Under the pieces are notes generated by a model, which was not told the origin of the DNA, searched no databases, and worked only from the letters and a program-made list of their open reading frames with translations. Of a DNA stretch of 25,838 nt, positions 18,701 through 25,356 are shown one piece after another. The translations under genes were made by a program, and so were the position numbers. This DNA is from a virus: the IMG/VR virus record IMGVR_UViG_3300003937_000323, positions 1 through 25,838 of that record. One strand, 5' to 3'. Numbering within the stretch: the stretch's first letter is position 1; each line of letters starts with the position of its first letter.

Positions 18701-20481
18701 GTAATTGTAGCAATACCTGTGCTTATATTAAAGTCAAAGTTTCGAATATCAAGTCTATTATTATTTTGTACTCCTGCTTGAGGAATAGCTACACCACCCT
18801 TAACATAAGTTTGGGCAATCGCTGATGTTCCAAGACTAATTTCAAATGTTGTAGCAGTTAAGTTCTGTGTTCTAACTGTAAATGTTTGATTACTTGAATG
18901 AATATTAGCAAAGTCGGCTACTGGATATGTTTTAGTACCCATCTCACAACTTAATATTAGGCCTCGTACTTCAACTACATCACCTACAGTTCTACCATGA
19001 GCACCATCAGTTGTAAGAAGTGTTTGGCCTCCTGGAAGTTGTCCAGTAGTACCTTGCCAGTATTTACTAGCCATCTTAATAACTTGATGATTACCGCCAG
19101 TATATAAATCTGATCTAATTGCATCAAGATTATATCTTGTATCACGTTCACATTTTTGATGACGTGAAGCATTATGAATTGTTGGGTAATTATAATCAAA
19201 CCAAGCCATAACTTCGTCAGCTATAAATTCTTTATTAGCATCAAGTAGTGCCAATGCAAATGGATATGTTTGAGCTTGTGCTGGTTGTGGTAAAATATAA
19301 TTATTAATTAAATCACGTACATAATTCTTAGCAAAAATTTCAGGAGTTCTATCACCGTCAATTTGGGGTGTTGAATCGATAAAATATTTACTAGCAGTAT
19401 AACGTGTTTGTTCATTACCACCATATCTTAAATCATAAAGTATTCCACCGTCACCGTCAAGTCCTTGTAAATTAATTCTTGTATCTCGTTCGCATAACAC
19501 TCCGTCATATGTAAAGTTTGACCAAGAAGGTGTTACTGCTGGCATACTACCAAGTCCATTTACTGTTACATCATTAAGAATAGTTCCTAATTCTGTTACT
19601 CTATTTTTTGCATTAGATTCAGCAAGTGGATTACTCGTATTTTGAGTTGTCACTACAGGAACTTGTGCAGTTGTCCAAGCTGTATTTGTTAAGATGTAGT
19701 CGTTAATTATTTCTATTAATTTATTATTAACTAATACAGCATAATTTTGTTCAGTTGCGTTAGCAAGATTTGAATTTGTACCTTCCCAGTATTTTTTTGC
19801 GTATTCAATAGTTTTTGAATTACCACCATTATATAAATCTGATGTTATAGCATCAATGTTATATCCTGTGTCTCGTTCACATTTTTCATGACGTTCATTA
19901 CTTATTATACAATCAGCAAGAGCACTTATAAATGTATGTACAGTTTGATTACCTGATGTACCAACATTGACAGTAATTGTTGTTGATGTAATCGCCGTAA
20001 TTGCTGTTGGTGTTAGATAAGCATAGTCATAACCACCTGGTGCATTAGATCCTGTTGCTCTTGGATATGTATGATTTGTTGCATGACTATCCATTGCACA
20101 AGTAAAAGTTAAACTATCTGTATTAATCCTAATAGTACTACCTACTACAAAACCATGTGATCCAACTGTTAATTCCATTACTCCGGTTGTTGGTTCATAA
20201 GTTGCCGCTGATACACTATACTTTAGATCGTGTGCTCCTGGATATGCAATATCAAACCAGGACATAACTTCATCTTTTAAAAATTCCTTATTTGCTACAA
20301 TGCCTGCATACGCATCTGGATATGTAGGCTCAAGTTTAACTTGTTCACCAATCCAAGCTGTTACTTCGTCACAAATAAATTCAACATTATTCTTAATTAA
20401 ATCATGCGCCATGCGATAGCGATTATCTTTAATTGGAATTCCTGGTTGAAATATATATTGTTCTACTTTTGTTTTAGCCAT
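9700..20481 (-). CDS. Giant repetitive virion protein (tail fibre/baseplate-associated), C-terminally truncated
   Basis: A 3593-residue virion protein of the large type found in marine T4-like phages; exact role unknown, probably an exposed tail or fibre component. Layout: residues about 40-470 and 1230-1600 carry a module with NKEFLKDEVMSWFD, CERD (Cys at 200 by K, then 330, 444, 1348, 1486), DLYNGGN and KYWEGT. Residues about 475-1050 carry six tandem beta modules ending HTYVSGGT. Residues about 1850-2710 carry eight or nine tandem YxVGDxIxILGxxLGGxxPxND modules. From about 2804 (IYPRPDSFFVHRPYDGG) the sequence is non-repetitive and matches a conserved marine-phage structural domain (KKYIRYQSGKGIMYTTGALF; MGIQYSWYGAGFIDYMLRG). 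An AGGGG site lies about 10 bases before ATG 20481, which starts 5 bases after the upstream gene. The C-terminus is cut by the 28-bp duplication; repaired length would be 3615. Confidence 0.85.
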   Translation of the reverse strand: MAKTKVEQYIFQPGIPIKDNRYRMAHDLIKNNVEFICDEVTAWIGEQVKLEPTYPDAYAGIVANKEFLKDEVMSWFDIAYPGAHDLKYSVSAATYEPTTGVMELTVGSHGFVVGSTIRINTDSLTFTCAMDSHATNHTYPRATGSNAPGGYDYAYLTPTAITAITSTTITVNVGTSGNQTVHTFISALADCIISNERHEKCERDTGYNIDAITSDLYNGGNSKTIEYAKKYWEGTNSNLANATEQNYAVLVNNKLIEIINDYILTNTAWTTAQVPVVTTQNTSNPLAESNAKNRVTELGTILNDVTVNGLGSMPAVTPSWSNFTYDGVLCERDTRINLQGLDGDGGILYDLRYGGNEQTRYTASKYFIDSTPQIDGDRTPEIFAKNYVRDLINNYILPQPAQAQTYPFALALLDANKEFIADEVMAWFDYNYPTIHNASRHQKCERDTRYNLDAIRSDLYTGGNHQVIKMASKYWQGTTGQLPGGQTLLTTDGAHGRTVGDVVEVRGLILSCEMGTKTYPVADFANIHSSNQTFTVRTQNLTATTFEISLGTSAIAQTYVKGGVAIPQAGVQNNNRLDIRNFDFNISTGIATITTMGGATVTATAHGKDKGDLVAVDGVVLSCAMGSKTYPVNNFSTLHSTNQAFSVSATNLTTDTFEVSFGMSAIAHTYVSGGTIIKDGNVRIAISDFVYVNGTGICTITSADHGLAENDTIQLRGVVMTCVYGTKVYPAIPHAGIYPVTKVTDANTLDFYLPPSEIDHTYVSGGTIKSATLSNVGGSTPISDFVYNNDQALITITSTSHGLGVGDLVKLADVTLSCNTGTKVYPDAKVSSGVFYVYDVPDTNTIIIGMDKSSVAHTYVSGGTCQKVTSATTGSVNVSNFVFDRHAGHGLAGNDNVILRGIVTNCVYGTKVYPALVHAGLYPITKIDTVDSFEFFLPPSEITHTYSSGGAVNDVTISTVGSVAGITGFNYDNILATYTVTSESHALIVGDKIQLAGIGMSCQYGSKTYPENNAGIFVVYDVVDADTFILGGNKSEIIHTYTGGGTWQKITYTTSNTTSATSFSFGTSETSYAIAINNKVKDIVNDYIFPNVAYTTMQSPIVSTQTILANSESGSDTRVTSLVSIINNITQNGLSTAPTPGYASAGYTPLQTVTEQYFNTSSYAESAASGIITDRIGIITDVITNGLDNVPALERAQISSIKMQTRVPTNDLLLITNTTVNEVLFNFTDPDKGASVKYITDEERLTKGVEDDFPKFLERTGTITTVYLNVNTDNPTYGPNAIVQLEANKEFLQKETTAWIGNKVSTTVTYPNAKVLIDANKEWLADEVMAWFDLTYPNAHSTVQHEKCERDTKYNIDAIAYDILHGSNTQTIDVAKKYWEGTNSQLTNSGGEFTETTTSEISYALAVNNKLRDLIVNNVLTNTVYTTQQSPIVTVQTTNATDGEVKTINRVKELVGIFTSVIENGISVLPSAIPSWDDYTYNGPKCERDVGLQLDALVHDIKYGGNAETYMNAEKYWLGPTPQIDGDRSHELFAKDFVLRLINDYVFKNVTWPTLQVGSPVAQVTYYTEAELGIDARASELFAIINNVIEHGPSVLPLKDAPKIFSDTDDVQIFIDQGDLKVRPFDFGTDAIERMRVATAQSMLDADFEYGLQPTKWQAIATQRGYPSIFEVPGTDKQVQSVVTDASTGTGGIGQSLITVTTVGAHGMESGSPITIKALENSVAGASRAEGSFIISTTPTNNTFTFFAKSKVGNSNGEVLSTFYTQLRQAGFYTGAAIGTPTFAILSQGAAGVLYNPLAALIGSDKITFQGTAPEVGAPIIVEAGVATAVYTYSAADALRTAGTYSDVLGTSSSVVASLVVPTCDIVVDGSGAATATIVTGGRRNAIDDVITVLDSQLGSGGAANLTFNIQTIRDGTGKIPTGAQVTAVLGTGGPIQTLQTSSDVAIGSNVIPVTNTSGVLAGHGVDRGDGTAVYVSSVVGNNINLDGNTTNTIIGNVVSYIDVAGSNVAGAGVGGTFDINRNGGVYSVTINNDGTDYETGDVIIVLGNALGGTTPEHDLRIEITDANVTGDIITISTTGTAFDGTANYIGLVGTNANGVGTGALFDISYTNNTYSVSLAQPTYTTLSGTNLGGIGTGASIDLVTLNNVYSASINATEDNSADYEVGDIIKIDGVGLGGAASTNDAIIKVDTVGGTGDITGISVTGTAVDADVSYQNVTFTTGSIGGVTANLSVRRLGTTYEVGITGGGSGYSANDTLNVLGTDVGGTSPANDATITVATVGGGGEILTAGIVGTAVNTQTYADIQNGLNQVGSSAVFDATVNYNNTYTVIIGNTGGTNYGVDQKIKLLGTAFGNGATPANDVEITITSVAVTGLITGISFTGTSADATIGYVLGDRLIVLGSSIGGLDTTHDAIINITGVSAGRITGITIVGAAPDATETYVNPTYSTNTVSGQNASFTVTRLDVAYTAVVIIPGTGYLAGETFDIDGALLGGATTTNDVQITVATVGGGGEILTITITGTALDQKTYLGISQAAGQAVMKIGAGSTWDVALAGGAYTPTNANPGTDYNATQTIKILGPQLGGASPTNDLEITINSVTGTGAIATFSHTGTAPGGTGSYTDTPGTNLGNVGINATFDVIRSTGSYSSLLVNNGGGNYLVGNKIKIAGSTLGGIDPTNDLVLTITGVGVGGDITTVTGTGTALSGTVVKTYSTVTMSEQTTAALVAFDTQAFAALATVEITFSSAHGLVPGNSFIITIASDSGSNNHTLCEGPFFAQQIPTNLTMRYQCRAPGTISDVDDIVGNIYPRPDSFFVHRPYDGGVMLGTGGPQHGSQAIRQSKKYIRYQSGKGIMYTTGALFAPSYDLLNVVADGLEIGSFITVTTDDVDHGLQIGGVIRLIGIETPGYNGDYTVSSITSEREFKVIADFKLGSLTPILSARAQVSLLTWHGATVRSGAFDDQNGIFMEYDGENFTCVQRTATLQLAGVVSIAVDSNTCTGVGTRFRDQIKAGDRIVIKGMTHVISEIVNDTNMYVTPDFRGVTPASACKICLVSDKKTKSNEFNKDKLDGTGSSGYIIDVSKMQMMGIQYSWYGAGFIDYMLRGDDGNFVFFHRMRNSNINTEAFMRTGNMPVRYEITNEGPNGKLAADIDDNQTTVPLVDAKYFPSSGTIFIDGEMISYTNISGDTLTGCTRAAPMSNYASGANRTYTAGLAATHTAKTGVPLISNTISPIISHWGSAFLTDGGFDTDRGYIFSYASTGNEITTTRNTVFMLRLAPSVSNAIVGDLGERELLNRAQLLLEGVEVTSDTSTGGIVIEGVLNPQNYPLDPGNVGWGGLSGLAAGGQPSFAQVAPGGGVTWSTGATQVVRNATTTGQLSASADSLYNRSNTNYHYFSTSEWDGLDDNVTNGTEIIATGSPSSGASDFPAGTTVLDIYEETWYNRVRIRTTQRNSGYISAGEAITFGVGGELSYTNYLFFTKTSWETTQAVSGTEVSDAKFPAGTAVSNVQGPLEFGGTEYYKVTFSQTSIATVAAGATVGFLFGQPPYAQPGETVFSFIANPGELANLDLTGLKELTNTTLGGRGTYPNGPDVLAIT
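12350..14930 (-). repeat. Tandem LGGxxPxND beta modules within the giant protein
   Basis: Eight clear copies (plus one degenerate copy at about 14700-14930) of a module of about 65-75 residues, with the pattern Y-x-V-x-I-x-N-x-G, then GD-x-I-x-I-x-G, LGG-x2-P-x-ND, V-x-G-x-GxI, and GTA. Copies have diverged in DNA sequence but keep the protein pattern, which suggests selection for the fold and not recent duplication. One copy (around 13200-13330) is missing its first half. Confidence 0.75.
15700..16640 (-). repeat. Second block of CERD/KYWxGT modules in the giant protein
   Basis: Residues about 1280-1595 repeat the N-terminal module: NKEWLADEVMAWFDLTYP, KCERDTKYNIDAI, KKYWEGTNSQL, VVNN/LTNT segments, then a second CERDVGLQLDAL copy with EKYWLGPTPQIDGDR. 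The related N-terminal copies lie at about 19000-20360. The order full module, IDGDR module is kept in both blocks, so a two-module unit was probably duplicated. Confidence 0.7.
17330..19060 (-). repeat. Six tandem HTYVSGGT beta modules in the giant protein
   Basis: Residues about 475-1051. Each module reads roughly SHGLxxGDxVxLxGVxLSCxxGxKxYP, then a Phe-rich strand pair, then a conserved [AIDT]HTY[VST][SG]GG[TA] end (ends near 18800, 18480, 18190, 17890, 17640 and 17360). A degenerate relative occurs near the N-terminus (about residues 85-195). Each module has one Cys before YP. Confidence 0.8.
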
Positions 20482-20486
20482 TTAAA

Positions 20487-21506
20487 TTATACCCCTAACG
20501 CAATCGCTAATGCTGACGCCGTCGCATCTACATACTTTTTATTTGTTACCTGTGTTGGCCCTGTAGGTGATTTAGTTGCAGTAGCAGTTGTAAAACTTGC
20601 AGTTGTTGGTGTTACATTTCCTATCATTGTGTTATTTAACGTTCCTGATTGAGAAGTTAATCCTAAAAAGGAACCACTTACCGCCTTTGTTGCACCTATT
20701 GTAACGTTATTTAACGCACCTGTTGTTGCTGGATTTATATCAACTGTTCCTAATCCTGACGGTGCTATACTTACTGTTGCATTTAATCCAGATAGTGTTA
20801 CATTATCACTTGCAGTTAACTGTAATGCGTTAACGTCTATGTTATTAATTGTTCCACCATTAGATGGATTAATAACAACTGTTCCTGAACTACCAACTGG
20901 TGCTAATGTTATAGTAGCATTTTCACCTTGTGCAGTTAAATCACCTGTAGTTAAAATACTACTAAATGATCCGATACCTGAAATAGTTGGATCTGCAACT
21001 GTTATAACTCCTGCAGGATTCCCGTCAGCATCTGCATAGTATAAAGTTGACGGTGCGTTAGCTGGAACTGTAAAAGTTATTTTACCATCTATTTGAGCAC
21101 CAACGTCGCCCCCTATTAATTCTGTTTGGCCGTCTTCTGAAATCCATTTAAGTCCGTCGGAATATGCACTTTTTTCTCCAGGAGTATTTGCATCATCCTG
21201 CATAACGTTGAATGTAATGTCTGCACCAGTTAATATTAGAGTAAAAGTATATGCTTCTCCTCTTGTTAAAGCAATTGCTGGATTTTCTTGTAATGTAGTT
21301 GTTCCTGATACAAAATAAGTATCAATTGTAAATTTAGAATTTTGTCCTGCCCCTATCCAGCGTATGATAAAATCTCCGCTTACTACGGTTTCTTCTGCTA
21401 CAGTATATGTTAATGTACGAACAGTTACGTTCCCAAGACCATCTACAGTAAATCCCGGACTCTTATACCCGTGCTGTGCTTCAAATGGTGATTTAATTAC
21501 AGTCAT
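20487..21506 (-). CDS. Virion structural protein, fibre-like (339 residues)
   Basis: Recognised as a marine T4-like phage structural protein from its N-terminus (SPFEAQHGYKSPGFTVDGLG). Residues 1-170 form one or two beta domains (residues 130-170 include DGKITFTVPANAPSTLYYAD). Residues 185-300 contain two imperfect repeats of NATITLAPVG.GTVVINP / NATVSIAPSGLGTVDINP type followed by LNNVTIG-type strands, the pattern of a trimeric fibre shaft. The C-terminus has TNKKYVDATASALA, a motif common at the ends of phage tail-fibre and baseplate proteins. GGAG lies 8 bases before the ATG and a late promoter is just upstream. The giant gene starts 5 bases after its stop, so the two are likely co-expressed. 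Whether it corresponds to a baseplate wedge pin such as gp10 cannot be decided here. Confidence 0.75.
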   Translation of the reverse strand: MTVIKSPFEAQHGYKSPGFTVDGLGNVTVRTLTYTVAEETVVSGDFIIRWIGAGQNSKFTIDTYFVSGTTTLQENPAIALTRGEAYTFTLILTGADITFNVMQDDANTPGEKSAYSDGLKWISEDGQTELIGGDVGAQIDGKITFTVPANAPSTLYYADADGNPAGVITVADPTISGIGSFSSILTTGDLTAQGENATITLAPVGSSGTVVINPSNGGTINNIDVNALQLTASDNVTLSGLNATVSIAPSGLGTVDINPATTGALNNVTIGATKAVSGSFLGLTSQSGTLNNTMIGNVTPTTASFTTATATKSPTGPTQVTNKKYVDATASALAIALGV

Positions 21507-21523
21507 TTATTTGGCTCCATACG

Positions 21524-21531
21524 TATTTATC
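21524..21531 (-). promoter_or_regulatory. T4-type late promoter for the 339-residue and giant genes
   Basis: GATAAATA followed by C on the minus strand. A start 6 bases downstream (near 21518) is the first G of GGAG, giving a 12-base leader. The composite GATAAATACGTATGGAG differs at one base from that in front of gp13. The 140-residue gene upstream (start 21958) has only a weaker possible element (TATAAAACA, 21979-21971). Confidence 0.7.
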
Positions 21532-21535
21532 GACA

Positions 21536-21958
21536 TTAAGTTGCTGTGGCCTCGTTCTGTGTTTTGTAATAGTTTGCACTAAAAATCATTTTAGCACCTT
21601 CAATTGTTGTAGAATCTTCTTGATCTCTAGGATATGCTACTAAACTAAAAAATGAATCGGTAACAACTCCTTCTAAACGAAGTAAATCAGCGCCTAAATT
21701 ACTTCTACCATAAACCATAAGATTGGCTTTATCTGGACTTGCTGTACAAAGAGCTTTTATTACTTCTTTACGTGCAGTATCAACATCGCAAGTTACAGTA
21801 TATTCAGCACCCATAAATTCGCCAACATACCAGCGATCTATTTCTGTACCACTATTAACTAGTGTATGTGAAGGTCCAGAGTAGCTTAGATTAGCCCCGT
21901 TTTTAAACTCAATAGAGTTATTTGCACCTCTACGAAAGTATCTACTAATATCAAACAT
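21536..21958 (-). CDS. Putative small virion protein (140 residues)
   Basis: Not assigned to a named T4 gene. It starts MFDISRYFRRGANNSIEF and contains GSEIDRWYVGEFMGAEYTV-like and KANLMVYGRSNLGADLLRLEG segments, with an even mixture of beta-forming residues and no membrane segment. I associate it with small structural proteins of marine T4-like phages, mainly from its position directly upstream of two virion genes on the same strand. AGAGG lies 6 bases before the ATG. Its end overlaps none of its neighbours, and the late promoter of the next gene lies in the 29-base gap downstream. A baseplate or tail role is inference. Confidence 0.6.
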   Translation of the reverse strand: MFDISRYFRRGANNSIEFKNGANLSYSGPSHTLVNSGTEIDRWYVGEFMGAEYTVTCDVDTARKEVIKALCTASPDKANLMVYGRSNLGADLLRLEGVVTDSFFSLVAYPRDQEDSTTIEGAKMIFSANYYKTQNEATAT

Positions 21959-22006
21959 TATAATCCTCTTTGTTTTATATATTTACCTAAAAACATAAGG
22001 ATCAGC

Positions 22007-22633
22007 TTAGGCAGGATTTTTGTCCACACCAAGGTACCACATATCTAAAGGGAATTTAACGCTACCAAAATGGTTGGTTATGCGGAGGTTATTCTTCTCA
22101 ATCATAGGTCTAAAAATCTCTGGGTTTGATCCAAACCTATTCTCTACTAAGATTATTATACCATCATCAGTTAAGTAATCACTTACATTATTGAAGAAAT
22201 CTTCATGGATTTTCCACCCCTCATCTTTATATTTTCTTGGTTCATTGTAAGTTGGAATATATGGATCTATTATAAAATGAGGTGGATTACCAACTATTAA
22301 ATCAAATTGTTGTTTAGGTATATTTTTAAAATTATCGCTTATATAGAATTCTACGTTTTCAAAGTTATTTTGGGCAATAGTATATTCTACTAGGGGTTTA
22401 ACAGGCGCATGAATATCAGATAATGTAAGGGTTTTAGTTTGATGTGATCCTAATAATGAAAAGCCCCAATATCCAGGACCCGAGCACCACTCTAATGTAT
22501 TATTAATAGGTTTATTTCCAACAAGCTCTGCTGTTGCATTTTGCAGGTCCTCAATTAATTCATGGCCACAGCCGTCAAGCTCGTCATTCCAATAAATTTT
22601 TGTGTCATAATATGAAACAAATTTATAATTCAT
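22007..22633 (-). CDS. Class I SAM-dependent methyltransferase with NPPH motif
   Basis: A 208-residue methyltransferase. Motif I (LEWCSGPGYWG, residues 47-57) binds SAM, and motif IV is N116-P-P-H119, the form used by methyltransferases acting on planar nitrogen (HemK/PrmC, RsmC and N6-adenine enzymes, where it is usually NPPY). The His at the last position is less common. There is no target-recognition domain typical of restriction-type DNA methyltransferases, so a protein, RNA or small-molecule substrate is as likely as DNA. The first 11 bases overlap the end of the carbamoyltransferase gene, which suggests coupling to the glycan block and not to the virion genes 48 bases downstream. Confidence 0.8.
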   Translation of the reverse strand: MNYKFVSYYDTKIYWNDELDGCGHELIEDLQNATAELVGNKPINNTLEWCSGPGYWGFSLLGSHQTKTLTLSDIHAPVKPLVEYTIAQNNFENVEFYISDNFKNIPKQQFDLIVGNPPHFIIDPYIPTYNEPRKYKDEGWKIHEDFFNNVSDYLTDDGIIILVENRFGSNPEIFRPMIEKNNLRITNHFGSVKFPLDMWYLGVDKNPA

Positions 22634-24455
22634 TTTTAAGTGTCACAAGTTGTTTATACTCAGGCAAGTATAAGTACTCAATTTCACTATTCGCAAGGGT
22701 TCTCACAGCGTCATCAAGTGTCTCAACCAATGGTTCTCCAGCTAAATTAAAACTAGTATTAAAAATTATTGGAATACCAGTTCTTTTGTGAAATGCTTTG
22801 ATTAATTTATAGTAGTTTTTATTCTGTTTTTCGCTAACAGTTTGAATCCGGCACGTACCATCCACATGAATAATACTTGGAATTTTTTCAGCAATTCCTG
22901 GTTGACAATTTACAGCATACATCATTGTTGGAGATGATTCCATGCCACGTAAATCAAACCATTCTTTTCCATATTCTTCTAAAATAGATCCAGCAAATGG
23001 TCTAAAATATTCTCTACGTTTTACTTTGTTAACATACTCTTTACCGTCTTCATAAGCAGGATTAAACATAATGCTTCTATTACCTAATGCTCTAGGGCCA
23101 TTTTCACTTTTTCCTTGAAATATTGTAACAATATTTTTATCTGTTAATAAGTCTACAACCTTTTCATCATCACAGTCTTCAATTACAGCATTATATTTTG
23201 TTACAAGGCTTTCAATGTCATCATTAGAATAACAATATGCTGGACCTTCAAATAGTGTATCTATTTGTTGATGTACAGTTTCATCTTTAGTTAACTTTCT
23301 ATAAAAATAAAGTGCGGCACCCATGGCTGTTCCTGCATCATTTGAAACAGGTTCAACATAAATCTCTATATCTTTATCTTTTAATGCTCCTAAGTAATGA
23401 TAATTTGCAACGCAATTTAATCCATAGCCTCCACTAATAACTACTTTATTTTTACCGCTCATCTTAACAGCTTTTCTTATAAGTTTTACAACTTCATCTT
23501 GTGATTCTGTTTGTACAGAATAAGCCATGTTACGTCGATTTTCATATTCAGTTTCATCAACATTCCAACCTGTTTCTCCTGTTACAAGATAATCATACAT
23601 ATTAAGATTAACGTTAGCACCATTAGGATACATTGGTACAATAACTTGTCTATCAGCAACATTTACTTTACCATCAGAACGCCAAATCTTTGGCACTCTA
23701 TCATCTTGCTTACCATAAGGAAATAGTCCCATAGTTTTTCCTGCTTCTATAAATTGAAAGCCGCAGTATTCTGTTACTGCCTCGTATGCTTTAACAATAC
23801 CTGCGTTCTCAGTAATATGTAATTCATGAGTATTACTTTCAGGTTCGTCATACATATAACTACCAAAGTCGTCATGGTGGCTAGAAACCATAGGACCACG
23901 TACACCAATATGTTTATAAAGAGTAGTAAACGTATGAGGATATTTACAATTAAATATACTTTCAGTTTCAAAGCACAATGTAGGTTCTTTAACGCCTTGA
24001 TCGTTTGTTACTTGAAATTCAAGAAATGTTCCCGCTCCATCAACAATAAGTGCTACAGCTTCATCAAATCCTGATCTATAAAAAGCAGTTGCGGCGTGTA
24101 ATTTATGATGAATATGACTTAGATCAATTACTTGTTCATGCCCTTTTCCAAAAACATCATAATCGCGTCTACTTATTAAACCTAATTTTCTTGCTAGTCC
24201 TGTATAAACATCGTCGCCACTAAAATCAACTTTTCCAGCTTGGGATAAATTTTGTGTATGGGCAACAACTAAGAAATCAAGTTTATCAGTATATTCTAAA
24301 ATCTTAACCATAGAGGCATAAGGACCGCCATCGTATTTTCTACGTGTTAGTCTTTCTTCTTCTATAGCAAAAACAACTTCGCCATCTTTTAATAAACATA
24401 CGCCAGCATTATGTCCTCGAGCTATTCCGGCAATCCATACGGGTTTTTTGTCCAT
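22623..24455 (-). CDS. NodU/CmcH-family O-carbamoyltransferase
   Basis: Transfers a carbamoyl group from carbamoyl phosphate, via carbamoyl-adenylate, to a hydroxyl, usually on a sugar or antibiotic (known family chemistry). The 610 residues cover both domains. The N-terminal Kae1/YrdC-related domain shows IEEERLTRRK at 31-40, metal-binding His residues in HIHHKLH at 114-120, and D139-G140. The C-terminal domain has GPRALGNRS at 453-461, KRREYFRPFAGSI and TSFNLAGEPLV. The motifs are intact and the length is normal for the family. AGGA lies 7 bases before the ATG, inside the end of the SGNH-like gene, and it overlaps the methyltransferase. Carbamoylation of a phage-made or host sugar is the most likely role, by context. 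Confidence 0.92.
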   Translation of the reverse strand: MDKKPVWIAGIARGHNAGVCLLKDGEVVFAIEEERLTRRKYDGGPYASMVKILEYTDKLDFLVVAHTQNLSQAGKVDFSGDDVYTGLARKLGLISRRDYDVFGKGHEQVIDLSHIHHKLHAATAFYRSGFDEAVALIVDGAGTFLEFQVTNDQGVKEPTLCFETESIFNCKYPHTFTTLYKHIGVRGPMVSSHHDDFGSYMYDEPESNTHELHITENAGIVKAYEAVTEYCGFQFIEAGKTMGLFPYGKQDDRVPKIWRSDGKVNVADRQVIVPMYPNGANVNLNMYDYLVTGETGWNVDETEYENRRNMAYSVQTESQDEVVKLIRKAVKMSGKNKVVISGGYGLNCVANYHYLGALKDKDIEIYVEPVSNDAGTAMGAALYFYRKLTKDETVHQQIDTLFEGPAYCYSNDDIESLVTKYNAVIEDCDDEKVVDLLTDKNIVTIFQGKSENGPRALGNRSIMFNPAYEDGKEYVNKVKRREYFRPFAGSILEEYGKEWFDLRGMESSPTMMYAVNCQPGIAEKIPSIIHVDGTCRIQTVSEKQNKNYYKLIKAFHKRTGIPIIFNTSFNLAGEPLVETLDDAVRTLANSEIEYLYLPEYKQLVTLKNEL

Positions 24456-24456
24456 C

Positions 24457-25356
24457 TTAAAATCCTATATATCCTTCGTGTGGTTTATTATGTATTATTT
24501 GTTCTTCAAAACTAATAAAATCTTTATTTTGTTTTTTAAGTTCTGTAATCTTATTATATGTACTTTGCTGTTTGTTGTTATTTTCACTATTAATATTTAA
24601 ACTTGGTCTAACAACTTTATTCATATATTCGTAATGATGTTTGTGGCTCGGATGAAAATCTTTATATGATTCAGGATCATTAGGTCCTTTAAAAGTATAT
24701 AAATCTTCTTTTCTTTTCCAAGCAAATAATCCTATAGGTTCTAACCACTTATCTTTATACTTTCCTTCAAATATTGCTTTTTTATAACAATTAAATTCAG
24801 GTTTATCTTCCCATAAATCTATATCATCACGTGATGTTTCACCCTGTATGTCTGGTACATCACTACCTAATTTTTTTATATCGCTAATAGTAATCATACG
24901 CCATGTACAATTAGTTGCTTCTAATAATCCTTGGGTAAGTAATATTTCATTCATAGTATACATAACATAACTGTATTCATCCCAGAACGAATTAATCCAT
25001 TTATTATCATAATTTATTTCTAGATTACCACTACCAAAAATATTACCTTGTGTTTTCCAACCTATTTTATTTGTAGGTCTAAAGTAACCATGAATAAATT
25101 TTTCTTTGCTATATTCTATTTCTTTAAAAGTATGAAAGTCGTTGCGAACATGACTTGTCCATTGAACTAAAATAGTATCGTTACTATTAAAATTATTTTT
25201 TGCGTGACATTCAGCTATGCGTTCTGCTATTGCACGATTTCCTAATCCAGGAAATCCCCAGTTTTCGTATTTGTCAAATTCGTAACTTAAAAAATCAGCA
25301 TAAGTAGGCCACGCATAGTTAGTAAAAGAGCAACCAAATGCAAACAACCTTTTCAC
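24457..25356 (-). CDS. SGNH/GDSL-like hydrolase or acyl-group enzyme
   Basis: A 299-residue protein starting with GTG at 25356; the GTG shares its first base with the TAG stop of the upstream glycosyltransferase gene (TAGTG). Block I is FGCS with likely nucleophile S10. G39-N40 (GFPGLGN) fits block II, the ILVQWTSHVRND strand (72-83) fits block III with a non-standard Thr/Ser instead of Asn, and D243-x-H245 (KDFHPSHKHH) fits block V. This supports an SGNH hydrolase fold; deacetylation or acyl transfer on a glycan is a plausible use. No signal peptide is visible, so it should act in the cytoplasm. The last 50 residues are low-complexity (Asn/Lys/Gln-rich). It is co-oriented with, and tightly packed between, glycosyltransferase and carbamoyltransferase genes. 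Confidence 0.75.
   Translation of the reverse strand: MKRLFAFGCSFTNYAWPTYADFLSYEFDKYENWGFPGLGNRAIAERIAECHAKNNFNSNDTILVQWTSHVRNDFHTFKEIEYSKEKFIHGYFRPTNKIGWKTQGNIFGSGNLEINYDNKWINSFWDEYSYVMYTMNEILLTQGLLEATNCTWRMITISDIKKLGSDVPDIQGETSRDDIDLWEDKPEFNCYKKAIFEGKYKDKWLEPIGLFAWKRKEDLYTFKGPNDPESYKDFHPSHKHHYEYMNKVVRPSLNINSENNNKQQSTYNKITELKKQNKDFISFEEQIIHNKPHEGYIGF

Noticed and set aside
14753-18781. Several plus-strand open frames of 65-97 codons opposite the giant gene
   Set aside because: They mirror the repetitive coding strand, have compositions typical of antisense translation (Ile/Thr/Ser/Val-rich) and have no start signals.
12350-19060. Periodic repeats that might be taken for a CRISPR array or satellite
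   Set aside because: Repeats are diverged at DNA level, have protein-level periodicity and lie in one continuous reading frame, so they are protein modules.
21986-22011. CCTAA...TTAGG pairing between the 140-residue gene and the methyltransferase as a terminator
   Set aside because: Only five pairs, a 16-base loop and no U-run in the right place.
22534-24074. Plus-strand open frames of 71-85 codons opposite the methyltransferase and carbamoyltransferase genes
   Set aside because: Antisense shadows of two confident genes; no promoter or ribosome site.
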